Assembly (NCBI RefSeq): GCF_021560175.1
Contig: NZ_CP091110.1
Span: 4,218,501-4,282,500 of the forward strand
Source of the DNA: Neobacillus drentensis
Lineage (GTDB): Bacteria > Bacillota > Bacilli > Bacillales > Cytobacillaceae
Length of the DNA: 64,000 bases
Reading direction: 5' to 3'
A program made the position numbers and the translations under genes. The notes below the pieces were generated by a model. It had not been told where the DNA came from. It saw nothing but the letters and a program-made list of their open reading frames with translations, and searched no databases. Shown here piece by piece: positions 53,597 through 61,800 of the stretch. Numbering within the stretch: position 1 is the first letter of the stretch; each line of letters starts with the position of its first letter.

Positions 53597-53612
53597 TGTG
53601 ATTCAAATCACA
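53597..53612. promoter_or_regulatory. Consensus Crp/Fnr operator upstream of hcp
   Basis: TGTGATTCAAATCACA is an exact 5-6-5 site in the hcp-hsp20 divergent region; a TATAAT-like -10 for hcp lies at 53554-53559 on the minus strand. Confidence 0.75.
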
Positions 53613-53723
53613 TTTGCCATATTTGTAACAGAATGTTCAAAAATTTGTGACGAACATATGTCAGCACCTACCTATTTTTCTATGCATATAATATGGAGTG
53701 AAATAATGGAAAGAGAGGGAATA

Positions 53724-54209
53724 ATGATGTCATCCATGCTTCCGAATGATAAAAATAACCGTAAATCCCCGCTGTCAGAACCTTTCCGGGATTTAATCAA
53801 ATCAATGAATGACCTATTCACTGATAAACCGATGCGGGGATTTTTACAAACAATTGATGAGTTTTTTAAAACTCCTTTTCCTACGGCGGCAGGTTTTCAT
53901 GTGGAAACGGTAGAAACAGGAAAGGAATATATTATTTCAGCCGAGCTGCCTGGCGTGAAAAAGGAGCAAATCCAATTAAACATTACAGGAAACTATTTAA
54001 CCATCTCTGTTGAAAATAGCGAATTAGAAACAGAGGAAAACGAACTTACCCAAGTATATCGACGTAAATACTTCCGTCAGCATGCTGCTAGGACGATCTC
54101 CCTGCCCCATGCGATCAATGAAAAATTGGTTCGGGCTTCGTACCGTGATGGGTTGTTACAAATCCACATTCCTCAGGAAAAAGGTAAAGTAATAGACATA
54201 GAAGAATAA
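53724..54209 (+). CDS. Small heat-shock protein (Hsp20 family)
   Basis: A 161-residue protein with an alpha-crystallin domain at about residues 55-155 (GFHVETVETGKEYIISAELPGVKKEQIQ; YRDGLLQIHIPQEKG). It binds unfolding proteins without ATP. AGAGAGGGA precedes ATG 53724; longer frames upstream run through the hcp promoter and are rejected. It diverges from hcp and is followed by its own terminator; neither CIRCE nor CtsR sites were seen upstream. Confidence 0.9.
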   Translation: MMSSMLPNDKNNRKSPLSEPFRDLIKSMNDLFTDKPMRGFLQTIDEFFKTPFPTAAGFHVETVETGKEYIISAELPGVKKEQIQLNITGNYLTISVENSELETEENELTQVYRRKYFRQHAARTISLPHAINEKLVRASYRDGLLQIHIPQEKGKVIDIEE

Positions 54210-54239
54210 CTTACTATTTTTTTGTTTCCTCCATATAGG

Positions 54240-54271
54240 AAAAGACGGCTGCTATTAGCCGTCTTTTTTAT
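54240..54271 (+). terminator. Terminator after hsp20
   Basis: AAAAGACGGCT and AGCCGTCTTTT pair, followed by T residues. Confidence 0.9.
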
Positions 54272-54357
54272 ACTCTGAAATAATTTAAGCCTTAAAGATA
54301 CCCCCAAATCCTTTTACGAGCGAGGATACTTCATGGTTCAATATCCCTTTGTTTCCT

Positions 54358-54391
54358 TTAATAGCTTTTCACCACCCAGAGAAGCTATTAA
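54358..54391. repeat. Perfect 10-bp inverted repeat at the phage border
   Basis: TTAATAGCTT (54358-54367) and AAGCTATTAA (54382-54391) flank 14 bases. There is no T-run. It lies between the last chromosomal gene and the first phage-like gene. Confidence 0.5.
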
Positions 54392-54435
54392 CTCGTTTAC
54401 TTTCCTCATATGATTATAAGTGCGTGAAATTTTTG

Positions 54436-54473
54436 TGGTCAGTGGTCAATTTCGGCACTGACCACATTTTTTG
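54436..54473 (+). terminator. Strong hairpin at the end of the phage segment
   Basis: GTGGTCAGTG and CACTGACCAC form a perfect ten-pair stem with an eleven-base loop, followed on the plus strand by six T residues. It lies just past the stop of the leftmost phage-type gene and may stop transcription entering from the chromosome. Confidence 0.6.
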
Positions 54474-54474
54474 T

Positions 54475-54942
54475 TTATACTGCATTTCCTACCTGCTTTA
54501 ACACATCTAAAATAAGAGGGGAAACTTGAATTAAAACATATCCCAATCCAGCTTTCATAATGCCATCCCAAGCTTTCTCTGATTTACCAAACATGAAGAA
54601 AAAGCATGAGCCGACTATGATCACGGAAGCAATCGGGAAGGATAGGGCCACCATGATATCGACAAGTGGGTCTAGTACGTGGGCAAGAGTAGAGAGGGTA
54701 TGTTCACTCATCCACTCCTTCGCTCCTACCTCTATGACCACAGGTGCGCTCACAGGGGTTGAAGTAGTTGCCGCAAAAGCTTTCATGGCAAATCCAAGTG
54801 TGCCCACTGCTCCACAAGTAGCCAATGGAAGGACAGCAGCACTCGCTAAGTGGGCAACCTTCTTCACTCGGTTATTTCTTCTTTTTTTCTCCTTTACTTT
54901 ATACTCGCCTGTCATAAAGTCATGAAATTGAATAGTTTTCAT
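54475..54942 (-). CDS. TrbC/VirB2-like pilin-type membrane protein
   Basis: A 155-residue protein: charged N-terminus, a long hydrophobic signal-like segment ending AFAATTS (about residues 27-58), then two membrane segments (LVDIMVALSFPIASVIIVGSCFFFMF and IMKAGLGYVLIQVSPLILDVL). This layout is typical of TrbC/VirB2-type proteins found in conjugative elements and in some Bacillus prophages. ATG 54942 has AAGGAG upstream. It is the last gene of a three-gene unit with a replication-relaxation and an FtsK-like gene. Confidence 0.6.
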   Translation of the reverse strand: MKTIQFHDFMTGEYKVKEKKRRNNRVKKVAHLASAAVLPLATCGAVGTLGFAMKAFAATTSTPVSAPVVIEVGAKEWMSEHTLSTLAHVLDPLVDIMVALSFPIASVIIVGSCFFFMFGKSEKAWDGIMKAGLGYVLIQVSPLILDVLKQVGNAV

Positions 54943-54954
54943 TTCCTTCACTCC

Positions 54955-55548
54955 TTATTTAATGTCGTCCATGGTGTAGATGAAATGAGGTAATCCTTTA
55001 CACAGTTCCGCTAATTTAGCTTTTCTTAGCTTAGTTGTGGTCAACCAAATGAGCATAGGAAAATACCCAAAATGCTTTTCCACTGCCCCAGCTTCTAATA
55101 ATCCTCTGTACCTTTCGATTTTGGCTTTGTTCTCTTTCATGGTTTGCATGTGGTCAACTTCTAGAATGTTGTATCTTCCATTTGCTTTAAACCACGCATC
55201 ACAGACCACGGTATTAATTCCATCCGTTAACTTCATTTCATTTCTCCACTCATGAGGAAAACCAACAAAAATATAAAAGTCATTTCTCATAATGACATGC
55301 TGCACAAAATTACTTTTCTTTCGGACTTTTTGGGAATTGACATATTCACGACCTGTTTTATTGAGATAATAGATAGTGGAAAATTCTTCACGGTAATTGC
55401 TAAGATACGGGGATAATTGTTGCAGGATCCTATTGGCATTTCTTTTTTGCCCTAGTCGATGGATTTTTTGAAGCTGTTCCCGATTAAGATAATCTAGTTT
55501 CTTCAAGCTTAAAAGTATTCGCTCTTGTCTCTCGTTTAGGGGTTTCAA
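54955..55548 (-). CDS. Replication-relaxation family protein
   Basis: A 197-residue protein opening with a winged-helix segment (LNERQERILLSLKKLDYLNREQLQKIHRLG) followed by an alpha/beta domain (VVCDAWFKANGRYNILEVDHMQTM; LIWLTTTKLRKAKLAELCKGL), the arrangement of the replication-relaxation family found on plasmids and phages. It is predicted to act on replication origins or transfer DNA. TTG 55548 follows AAGGAGG by nine bases and overlaps the FtsK-like gene by 65 bases. Confidence 0.75.
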   Translation of the reverse strand: MKPLNERQERILLSLKKLDYLNREQLQKIHRLGQKRNANRILQQLSPYLSNYREEFSTIYYLNKTGREYVNSQKVRKKSNFVQHVIMRNDFYIFVGFPHEWRNEMKLTDGINTVVCDAWFKANGRYNILEVDHMQTMKENKAKIERYRGLLEAGAVEKHFGYFPMLIWLTTTKLRKAKLAELCKGLPHFIYTMDDIK

Positions 55549-56755
55549 CTTTCTTTTCCTCCTTATTAACAATGTAAGGTTGTATGAGTTGTTTAATTAG
55601 GTCGTTACTCATAAAAGGAGTTTGAAGAGTAGTTTGTTTTACCTCTTTGTATATCCCTCTGCCTGGTATTTCGGGTAAGTTTTCGGCTCCTACTTTGTCT
55701 AAGACGGTCATAGAAGCTGATGAACTATCCAAAACAAAGCATAACCGTGCCGGAATATTTCTCTTAATCTGCATACTGATCGCTTGAGCAGAAGGGTATT
55801 GGGTTGCATAAATCACGTAGTAGCCGGCCCCTCTTCCTTTCCTTACGATGTCTGTTAATATATCCATGCTCTTCCCATCATCCACCAAATCGGCAGCTTC
55901 ATCGACAATGAGAAAATGTCTTTTCTTTACTCCTGCTTCGGAAACATCTTCAAAGCCACCATCTACAATTTTTTTATAATTTCGGTTCATTTGCTCTTGA
56001 ACATCTTTTAAAATGACTGCCGCTTCTTTCATATCGGTTCCAAAGTTTACGACCTGTTTACAATTTTTAAATCGGGCAAAAGCCGGGCCGCCTTTGAGAT
56101 CAACTAGAGAAAAAGAGACATCATCCGGCTTAGAAAGAATTAATGATGTAATAATCGACTTCATAATTACAGACTTCCCAAAACCTGTTGAACCAGCAAT
56201 AATCAAATGTTTTCGTTTGTCAAAGTCGTGGTAAATAGTTTCGGTTCGATTCATCCCAATAGCCACGGACCATGTATTTTGTCTTAGTAATTCTTCTGTC
56301 CATGGGATTTTGCTAGGTAAAGATTCATTGTAGACTCTGACTTTCAATATCCCATCGTATGATAGCTCTATTTCCTTCTGTGAGCTTAGTTTCTTAGTGT
56401 ATAGACCTTTTATATTCTGAACGATGTTTCGGTCTAATTTGAGGGTTTTTAGGTCTTTAAACTCAACCTTCACCGAACGAGTATTAAGCCCTGACTCAAT
56501 CGCTTTTTGTTTGGAAACATAGTCTTCAAAACTTCTACCTAAAGGGATACGGTAACGGTATTCGGTGCCCCACTCATAATTCTTTTTTTTAAGAAGTTGA
56601 GTGGTCAAGGTCCGGGAACCATCTTTGACATTTAATCCTGTGAGAGCAAAGATCTTGTTTAATTTTTTTGAGTCGTTCCCCTCTCCACTTTTTGATAAAT
56701 AAGCTTTCAACGAAATTGCTCCAAAAATTGTTGAAGACAACACTTCAAAAATCAT
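55484..56755 (-). CDS. FtsK/SpoIIIE-type DNA translocase of a mobile element
   Basis: A 423-residue ATPase. Walker A is GSTGFGKSV (about 191-199), Walker B HFLIVDEAADLVD (about 267-279), with the FtsK sensor region GAGYYVIYATQYPSAQAI. Only one short hydrophobic segment at the N-terminus is present, not the four of chromosomal FtsK, which fits coupling proteins such as TcpA or those in phages. AAAGGAGG precedes ATG 56755; the 42-codon longer frame is rejected. It leads the three-gene unit. Confidence 0.82.
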   Translation of the reverse strand: MIFEVLSSTIFGAISLKAYLSKSGEGNDSKKLNKIFALTGLNVKDGSRTLTTQLLKKKNYEWGTEYRYRIPLGRSFEDYVSKQKAIESGLNTRSVKVEFKDLKTLKLDRNIVQNIKGLYTKKLSSQKEIELSYDGILKVRVYNESLPSKIPWTEELLRQNTWSVAIGMNRTETIYHDFDKRKHLIIAGSTGFGKSVIMKSIITSLILSKPDDVSFSLVDLKGGPAFARFKNCKQVVNFGTDMKEAAVILKDVQEQMNRNYKKIVDGGFEDVSEAGVKKRHFLIVDEAADLVDDGKSMDILTDIVRKGRGAGYYVIYATQYPSAQAISMQIKRNIPARLCFVLDSSSASMTVLDKVGAENLPEIPGRGIYKEVKQTTLQTPFMSNDLIKQLIQPYIVNKEEKKVETPKRETRANTFKLEETRLS

Positions 56756-56991
56756 TCGATTTTCCTCCTTTCTTTGCGCCACCTCATTGAAACTTACGTA
56801 GTAAGTAGTTGTAGAAATAGAGAAATACAAATAAGGTAGTACTATCGTTGATAGAGTAGTATCGGGAATATTCCCATACACTCTACTAGGTAGGCATTAA
56901 TTTGGGTATGTAATAAAGCATATTTAGCACAGTTTGACCATTATGACCTATAGGGAAAAATATTTTTACCCAAAAGGAAAATCAAACAGGT

Positions 56992-57020
56992 TTTCAATAA
57001 TTAATGAGGAATATTATAAT
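56992..57020 (+). promoter_or_regulatory. SigA-like promoter for the 78- and 108-residue genes
   Basis: TTTCAA and TATAAT (57015-57020) are 17 bases apart, about 30 bases before the first start codon. The 296-base gap before it (from 56756) holds the divergent promoters and no gene that I can support. Confidence 0.5.
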
Positions 57021-57051
57021 ATAGATGATCGATAGTTGGGGAGGAATAAAA

Positions 57052-57288
57052 ATGGCAAATGGATTCATCAAAAGTAACGGGAGAGAAGCTAAACTTTTAA
57101 ACGACTTGAAAAAAGGGTATTTTGCTTGGACAACAAGCAATAAGTCCTGGGTTGGTGATAGTAACGGAGATAAGATTAGAGGGTTTCAAATAGGGGCTCT
57201 TATGTATTTAATGAATAAAGATTTAGTTGAACTAAAAGAAGAAGGATATCCTGAAGGTTTGTATAAATACGGTTTGAAGGAGCAATAA
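57052..57288 (+). CDS. Small phage-type protein, unknown
   Basis: A 78-residue protein starting at ATG 57052 after GGGGAGG. It is rich in Lys, Gly and aromatic residues (GYFAWTTSNKSWVGDSNGDKIRGFQIGALMYLMN) with no membrane segment. No family is recognised. It is followed five bases later by another small gene on the same strand, and both oppose the rest of the phage genes, a pattern seen for phage regulatory or lysogeny-side genes. Confidence 0.6.
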   Translation: MANGFIKSNGREAKLLNDLKKGYFAWTTSNKSWVGDSNGDKIRGFQIGALMYLMNKDLVELKEEGYPEGLYKYGLKEQ

Positions 57289-57292
57289 GTAG

Positions 57293-57619
57293 ATGCTTAA
57301 ACACGAGTACATTAACAAAATAAAAGAATTAATTCATATTGGTTATACAAAACAAGACTTATATATTTATTTAAATGTAAAGAGAAAACAACAAGTAATG
57401 AGTCGATATCAACAATTGATTAATGATGCCTTGGATAGCAATTTACAGAGTCATTCTTACTACGCAGGGTTATTTGGGATAAGTATACAAATGGTTTCAA
57501 GCGACTATAAAATATTAATAAGAAAAGCAAACTGGTTAAATAATTACAGAAAGGAAAAAGGGGAGATTTATAAAGGAGAAATAAATGTACGGGTAAAAAA
57601 CAAAGCCCCTCTCAAATGA
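57293..57619 (+). CDS. Small helical phage-type protein, unknown
   Basis: A 108-residue basic protein, mostly helical, with an HTH-like stretch (HSYYAGLFGISIQMVSSDYKILIRKANWL, about residues 54-82) that could bind DNA. GGAG lies nine bases upstream. It ends in a terminator shared with the endolysin gene. The HTH suggestion is my inference from pattern. Confidence 0.6.
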   Translation: MLKHEYINKIKELIHIGYTKQDLYIYLNVKRKQQVMSRYQQLINDALDSNLQSHSYYAGLFGISIQMVSSDYKILIRKANWLNNYRKEKGEIYKGEINVRVKNKAPLK

Positions 57620-57632
57620 GAAGGGCCTTTTT
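57601..57632. terminator. Terminator between converging phage genes
   Basis: GCCCCTCTC and GAGAAGGGC pair with one mismatch, followed by five T residues. Confidence 0.75.
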
Positions 57633-57634
57633 CA

Positions 57635-58252
57635 TTAAAACATTTTTGACCAGGTTTTAGGGCCGATTATACCATCAGCTGCTAGGCCGTGTTTCTTTTG
57701 CCACGCTTTGACCGCTGCCGTTGTCTGTGGACCAAATACACCATCCACCTTTGCCCCAGCTACCTTTTGAATTAATTTAGTCGCTATGGTGTTGGTAGAT
57801 CCTTGTTTAACTGGATGGCCAGGATAAGGATTGGCAACAGGAACAGGTTTCAAAAACAAGGCTTTTTCAGCATTTCTACGCTTCACTAAGCCGTTTAAGG
57901 TTTGCCCTCCTGCTTTGCAATATAAGCAAATATTATCGGCTACTTGATTCAATGAGCGCCCTTCTACGAGCTTTTTAAGATTTCCGGGGCCGACATTATA
58001 AGCGAAGGAAACAAGCGCATCAAATTGGTTCTGATTGAGTTTAAGACCTAACTTATTGACTGCATCCTCAAACCTTTTTAAATCTTGTTTGAGCAATTCA
58101 TCAGCCTTAGCTTGTGTAATCCGCTGACCTACCACTACACCGCCAGTATGCCCCCAGCCGATAGTAGGCACACCTACAGCATCTTTATACCCGACAAGTA
58201 AGCAGCCTTCAAATTGTTGGATTAGTTTAATTCCAGTTTGTGAAATTTTCAT
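57635..58252 (-). CDS. Phage endolysin: GH24 lysozyme with peptidoglycan-binding domain
   Basis: A 205-residue protein. The N-terminal GH24 domain has catalytic E15 (QQFEG), D24 and T30 (GYKDAVGVPTIGWGHT); the C-terminal 65 residues form a peptidoglycan-binding-1 domain (KVDGVFGPQTTAAVKAWQKKHGLAADGIIGP). No signal peptide, so release depends on the holin encoded just upstream, whose stop overlaps this start by four bases. Confidence 0.93.
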   Translation of the reverse strand: MKISQTGIKLIQQFEGCLLVGYKDAVGVPTIGWGHTGGVVVGQRITQAKADELLKQDLKRFEDAVNKLGLKLNQNQFDALVSFAYNVGPGNLKKLVEGRSLNQVADNICLYCKAGGQTLNGLVKRRNAEKALFLKPVPVANPYPGHPVKQGSTNTIATKLIQKVAGAKVDGVFGPQTTAAVKAWQKKHGLAADGIIGPKTWSKMF

Positions 58253-58647
58253 TTAGAACCCCTCCCTTTCAATACTTGAACAGCATCCTTAATCTGTTTT
58301 GGTACTGGTAATCCTGTACGCCCTGCATTTTCTAAGATGGATAGCCCTTCGTTTCCTAAATAAAAAAAGATGATAGCCGATTGAACGGTATCACCCTCAC
58401 CCATAGTTTTATCTATTAAATGTCCTAATGCCACCAAGCAAAACATCATCAATTTTTTAGCGATTCCTTTAAATCCTATTTTGCTGTTTAACTTACCTTC
58501 GACACCGGAAGCAAGCAAACCACTAAGATAATCAAAGGCAGCAAAGGTAAGTAATACTTGCAGCAAGACACTCCACCCCCCAAATAGGTAGCCTACGACT
58601 GCGCCTGTTACGGTTGCACCTGACTTATAAAAGATTTCCCAATTCAT
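58249..58647 (-). CDS. Phage holin, holin-4 (TcdE/Cph1) family
   Basis: A 132-residue membrane protein with three to four hydrophobic segments (TGAVVGYLFGGWSVLLQVLLTFAAFDYLSGLLAS near the start; AIIFFYLGNEGLSILENAGRTGLPVPK later). The NEGLSILEN and GLPVPK motifs are typical of the family. It opens the membrane to let the endolysin out. GGGGAGG precedes ATG 58647. Confidence 0.9.
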   Translation of the reverse strand: MNWEIFYKSGATVTGAVVGYLFGGWSVLLQVLLTFAAFDYLSGLLASGVEGKLNSKIGFKGIAKKLMMFCLVALGHLIDKTMGEGDTVQSAIIFFYLGNEGLSILENAGRTGLPVPKQIKDAVQVLKGRGSK

Positions 58648-58682
58648 GTAGCGCCTCCCCAAATAAAAAGAGGACTGAATAA

Positions 58683-58862
58683 TCAGCCCTCTTTCTTAGC
58701 GTATTTATCCTCTTTATGAGGTAATAATAACCCTAATCCAATACCAACAATAATTAATAATGCAATCACGCCCCATAACCATAAAGGTTTAGGAGATATG
58801 ATGGTAAATAAAGTCGCACCTATGATGATGCAGTACACGGCTACCCAATGATACCATGCCAT
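58683..58862 (-). CDS. Small two-helix membrane protein of the lysis cassette
   Basis: A 59-residue protein with two hydrophobic segments (WVAVYCIIIGATLFTII and WGVIALLIIVGIGLGLLL) and a lysine-rich tail. AGGAGTGA precedes ATG 58862. It sits between the LPD38 gene and the holin; it may be a second holin or an antiholin, which is an inference from size, topology and position. Confidence 0.7.
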   Translation of the reverse strand: MAWYHWVAVYCIIIGATLFTIISPKPLWLWGVIALLIIVGIGLGLLLPHKEDKYAKKEG

Positions 58863-58866
58863 GTTA

Positions 58867-61800
58867 TCACTCCTGATTTCGTAGTCTTTCCATAGCTTGA
58901 CGAGAAAGGCTATTTCTTTTTTGAATAAGGGAGTCAATCATTTGTTTTTTCTGTTCAGCCGTATAATTTCTAGAGTTTTCAATCATCCGAATCTGTTTAC
59001 TAATATCGCCAATGGATTTTGTAAAATCATCAACTGCTTTATATTCAGATTCTTTTCTGAATGGTTCGTTATTCTGTTTAGCTGAACCTCTTTCGTCAGT
59101 AAGACGGTCTTTTAACGTGTATAGATCATCTAATGATTGGCCCGAAGAAGATTGGTTAACGAGAAACGCCTTAGCTAATGGTTTTTGGTCGATGCTTTTT
59201 GCTGGTTTTTCTACTGAATTTTCTACTAATCCACTTGATTTTAAAATCCAATCAATCGCATTAGTAACATACGTTCCACTTCCACCCGAAAAGCCTTGAA
59301 TGGTGTTGTCAATAACTCTAGGTGAACCGAAATTTTTAAATGAACCTTGACCACCTGTTAACTTATTAATACCCTTGCCAGCTAGTTTAGCCACTTCTGA
59401 TGTATTAATATCATATTGATCTGGGTAATTTAGGTTCTCTTCTCTTTTAGGAATAATCGGCCCTTGTCTAAAGAAAGAGTAATTCGCCATCCCTTCGATC
59501 ATCGGTGCAATACCTGTCAACATAACTGGGATAGAAGCTTGAGAAAGTCCTTGTTTGAGAAATCCATCAAAAGCGTTTTTATCGTGTTTAAATGCAAAAT
59601 CGATAGCTCTTTCAAAGGTGTTAGAGAAAGCGAAAGCTAAGTCAAACGGTTTGGGAACACGGGCAATTTGATTAGTACCCGGAATAGGCAATAACCAAAA
59701 AGTATCCTTTAACCATTGAGGGGCATCGTCAATAATTCCTTTTTGTTTCTCATTAGCGAATTGACTTTGTGCATACTTTGCCGCAAGTGTAGGAAGTGTG
59801 ACCGCTACAACCGCTTTTCCTGAAAATTTAGCCGGATTCTGTTTAAATGCCCTCAATAGCTTACTTTTACCCTGGATATTCGCATTCAAAAAGGCTACAA
59901 CTTTATTAGCTTCACGAATACTAGTTCCAGCACGGCCAAAGTCCATAATATCTCTTGCTCTGTATGCCGCTTCTTGTGGACTTGCCCCTGAACGTGTAGC
60001 AGCTCTAAACTCTCCGACTTTCGTGGCTGTTTCACTCGTATCTGCTAACTTTCTAAGAATATTTACGGGATTCTTATAACGTTTTAACAATGAAGTATAT
60101 GTCTTTGGATCCAAAACATCAACATAGTTAGCATTTACTTCGGTTAAGGCTTTCTTTAATGTTTCTTGGTGAAGTTTTCGGTCCATTGATACGATATTAC
60201 CATAACCGCCATTTTCTTTAATGAATTGTTTGTAAAGATCCCCGGCTGTTTTAAATTCCTTATTCCCTATTTTGACAGTTCTACCTTTCCAAATAGATTG
60301 CCACAATCCCACAGGAAAATCAACCAAAGGATTAAAACCTGACTCTGATACTACAAAGGCATTCGGTACGTCACGCATTGGGTTTCTTAAGCTAAATTCA
60401 GGTGTTAACGTAGCTCCGGCCCGTAATAAAGAAGCTGGTTTTTGAAGTATCTTTATCAGTGTATTCGATGATTCTTTGTCTAAATTCATCAAAGTTTTAT
60501 ACACTTCGGGAGGTACTTCGTATTTAACCTTTTTACCTTCTTCCATGACACTAACTACATTTAATCGGCTTGTATCGTCTTTGTTGTCTAGCTTGCGAAT
60601 AAACGCACCATCTGTGTCTTTTTCAGCCAGTTTTCCAATTTGTGAAGCGACTCTGTTTCTATCCACTGTATTAGTAGCTTTGAAAATGTTTTTAACGACG
60701 CTTTCCAATGGATCGATAACCTGACGATTAGAACCTTCAAGTTTTTTAATCGGGCTTGAAGCATTGGCCAAGGCTTTGCTGATTCCATTTGAAAAATCGA
60801 TTTTATCATCATCAAAGGAACGGAACAAAGAAACATAGTTAGGCCATTTTTCTTTCATCCCTTGTAATTGTGCATCGCTAATAATGCCGCCCTGTTTAAG
60901 TGTATCTAAGACATTGTTATTAACGGTTAGCAGTTTCTTTCTTGCCGCTTCCATTTGAGGTGAGCCAAGTTGTGAAATTGTATCTTCAATCTCCGCATTG
61001 GTAAAGCCTGAATTGATCCCCTTTGCGTTAACATCCTTCGCATGGACAGCTAAAGCGTAATCGCCTAAGTCCTTTGAATCAATTCCGTGCGCTTGTAAAT
61101 CTTTGAAAAGTGGCTGCAATTCTTCCTGAACAAGCAAATGTGCTTTTTCTGGACTTCCCTTAAACAATCTCGCTTGCTTATATAAACTATTCTCCGCACT
61201 ATCGACTTTTCCTGTTATGTTTTTTTCTAAATGTTCTAAAGGTGCCATATCATCAACAAATTGCGTGCGAAGATTAGATAAGAAATTAGACTTTTCTTTC
61301 ACTGGTTCCCGGTTTACTTTGCCACGGAAAGAGCTAAGATCCCCGCTCGTTTGCCTTTGGGAGTCTAACAATTCTCTCGCTACCGGGGCAAGATTCGGTT
61401 CTTTCTCTGAACCGCTTGTAATGGGTTCATAGTCTCTGCCTGCTTTTAGTGTACCAGGGGAGATGTTTTCACTTTTTTTTAATGCTGCCGCCCTATCTTC
61501 TTGTAATCCATCTAAGATTGGCTTAAAGACCGCTTCCTGTTCGGGATTCTGCTGCATTAAAGCTGTAATTTCATTAATTTGGTCGTCAATCGCTTGAACC
61601 TCTTCCGGCTGCCATGCTGGGAGACTTCCTAATTCATCTTGAAAGCCCTCTTTTACATGTTGCTCAGCCAATTGCATTAATTCTTGGTTGTTTGGTTTTC
61701 GTCCATATTGTTTATAAAAATCTTGGTACCATTGAGGATTACGACTAACACTAAATGAGCCGTTCACTTCTCTAAAGTTCCCTAACCCTGTTCCTGTTGT

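Noticed and set aside
53651..53664. A LexA-like sequence CGAACATATGTCAG upstream of hsp20
   Set aside because: The left half is perfect but the right half has two mismatches at key positions; much weaker than the site before mrfA.
54560..54925. A 121-residue plus-strand frame opposite the pilin-like gene
   Set aside because: It is the mirror of a gene with a clear ribosome site and membrane topology; no supporting signal of its own.
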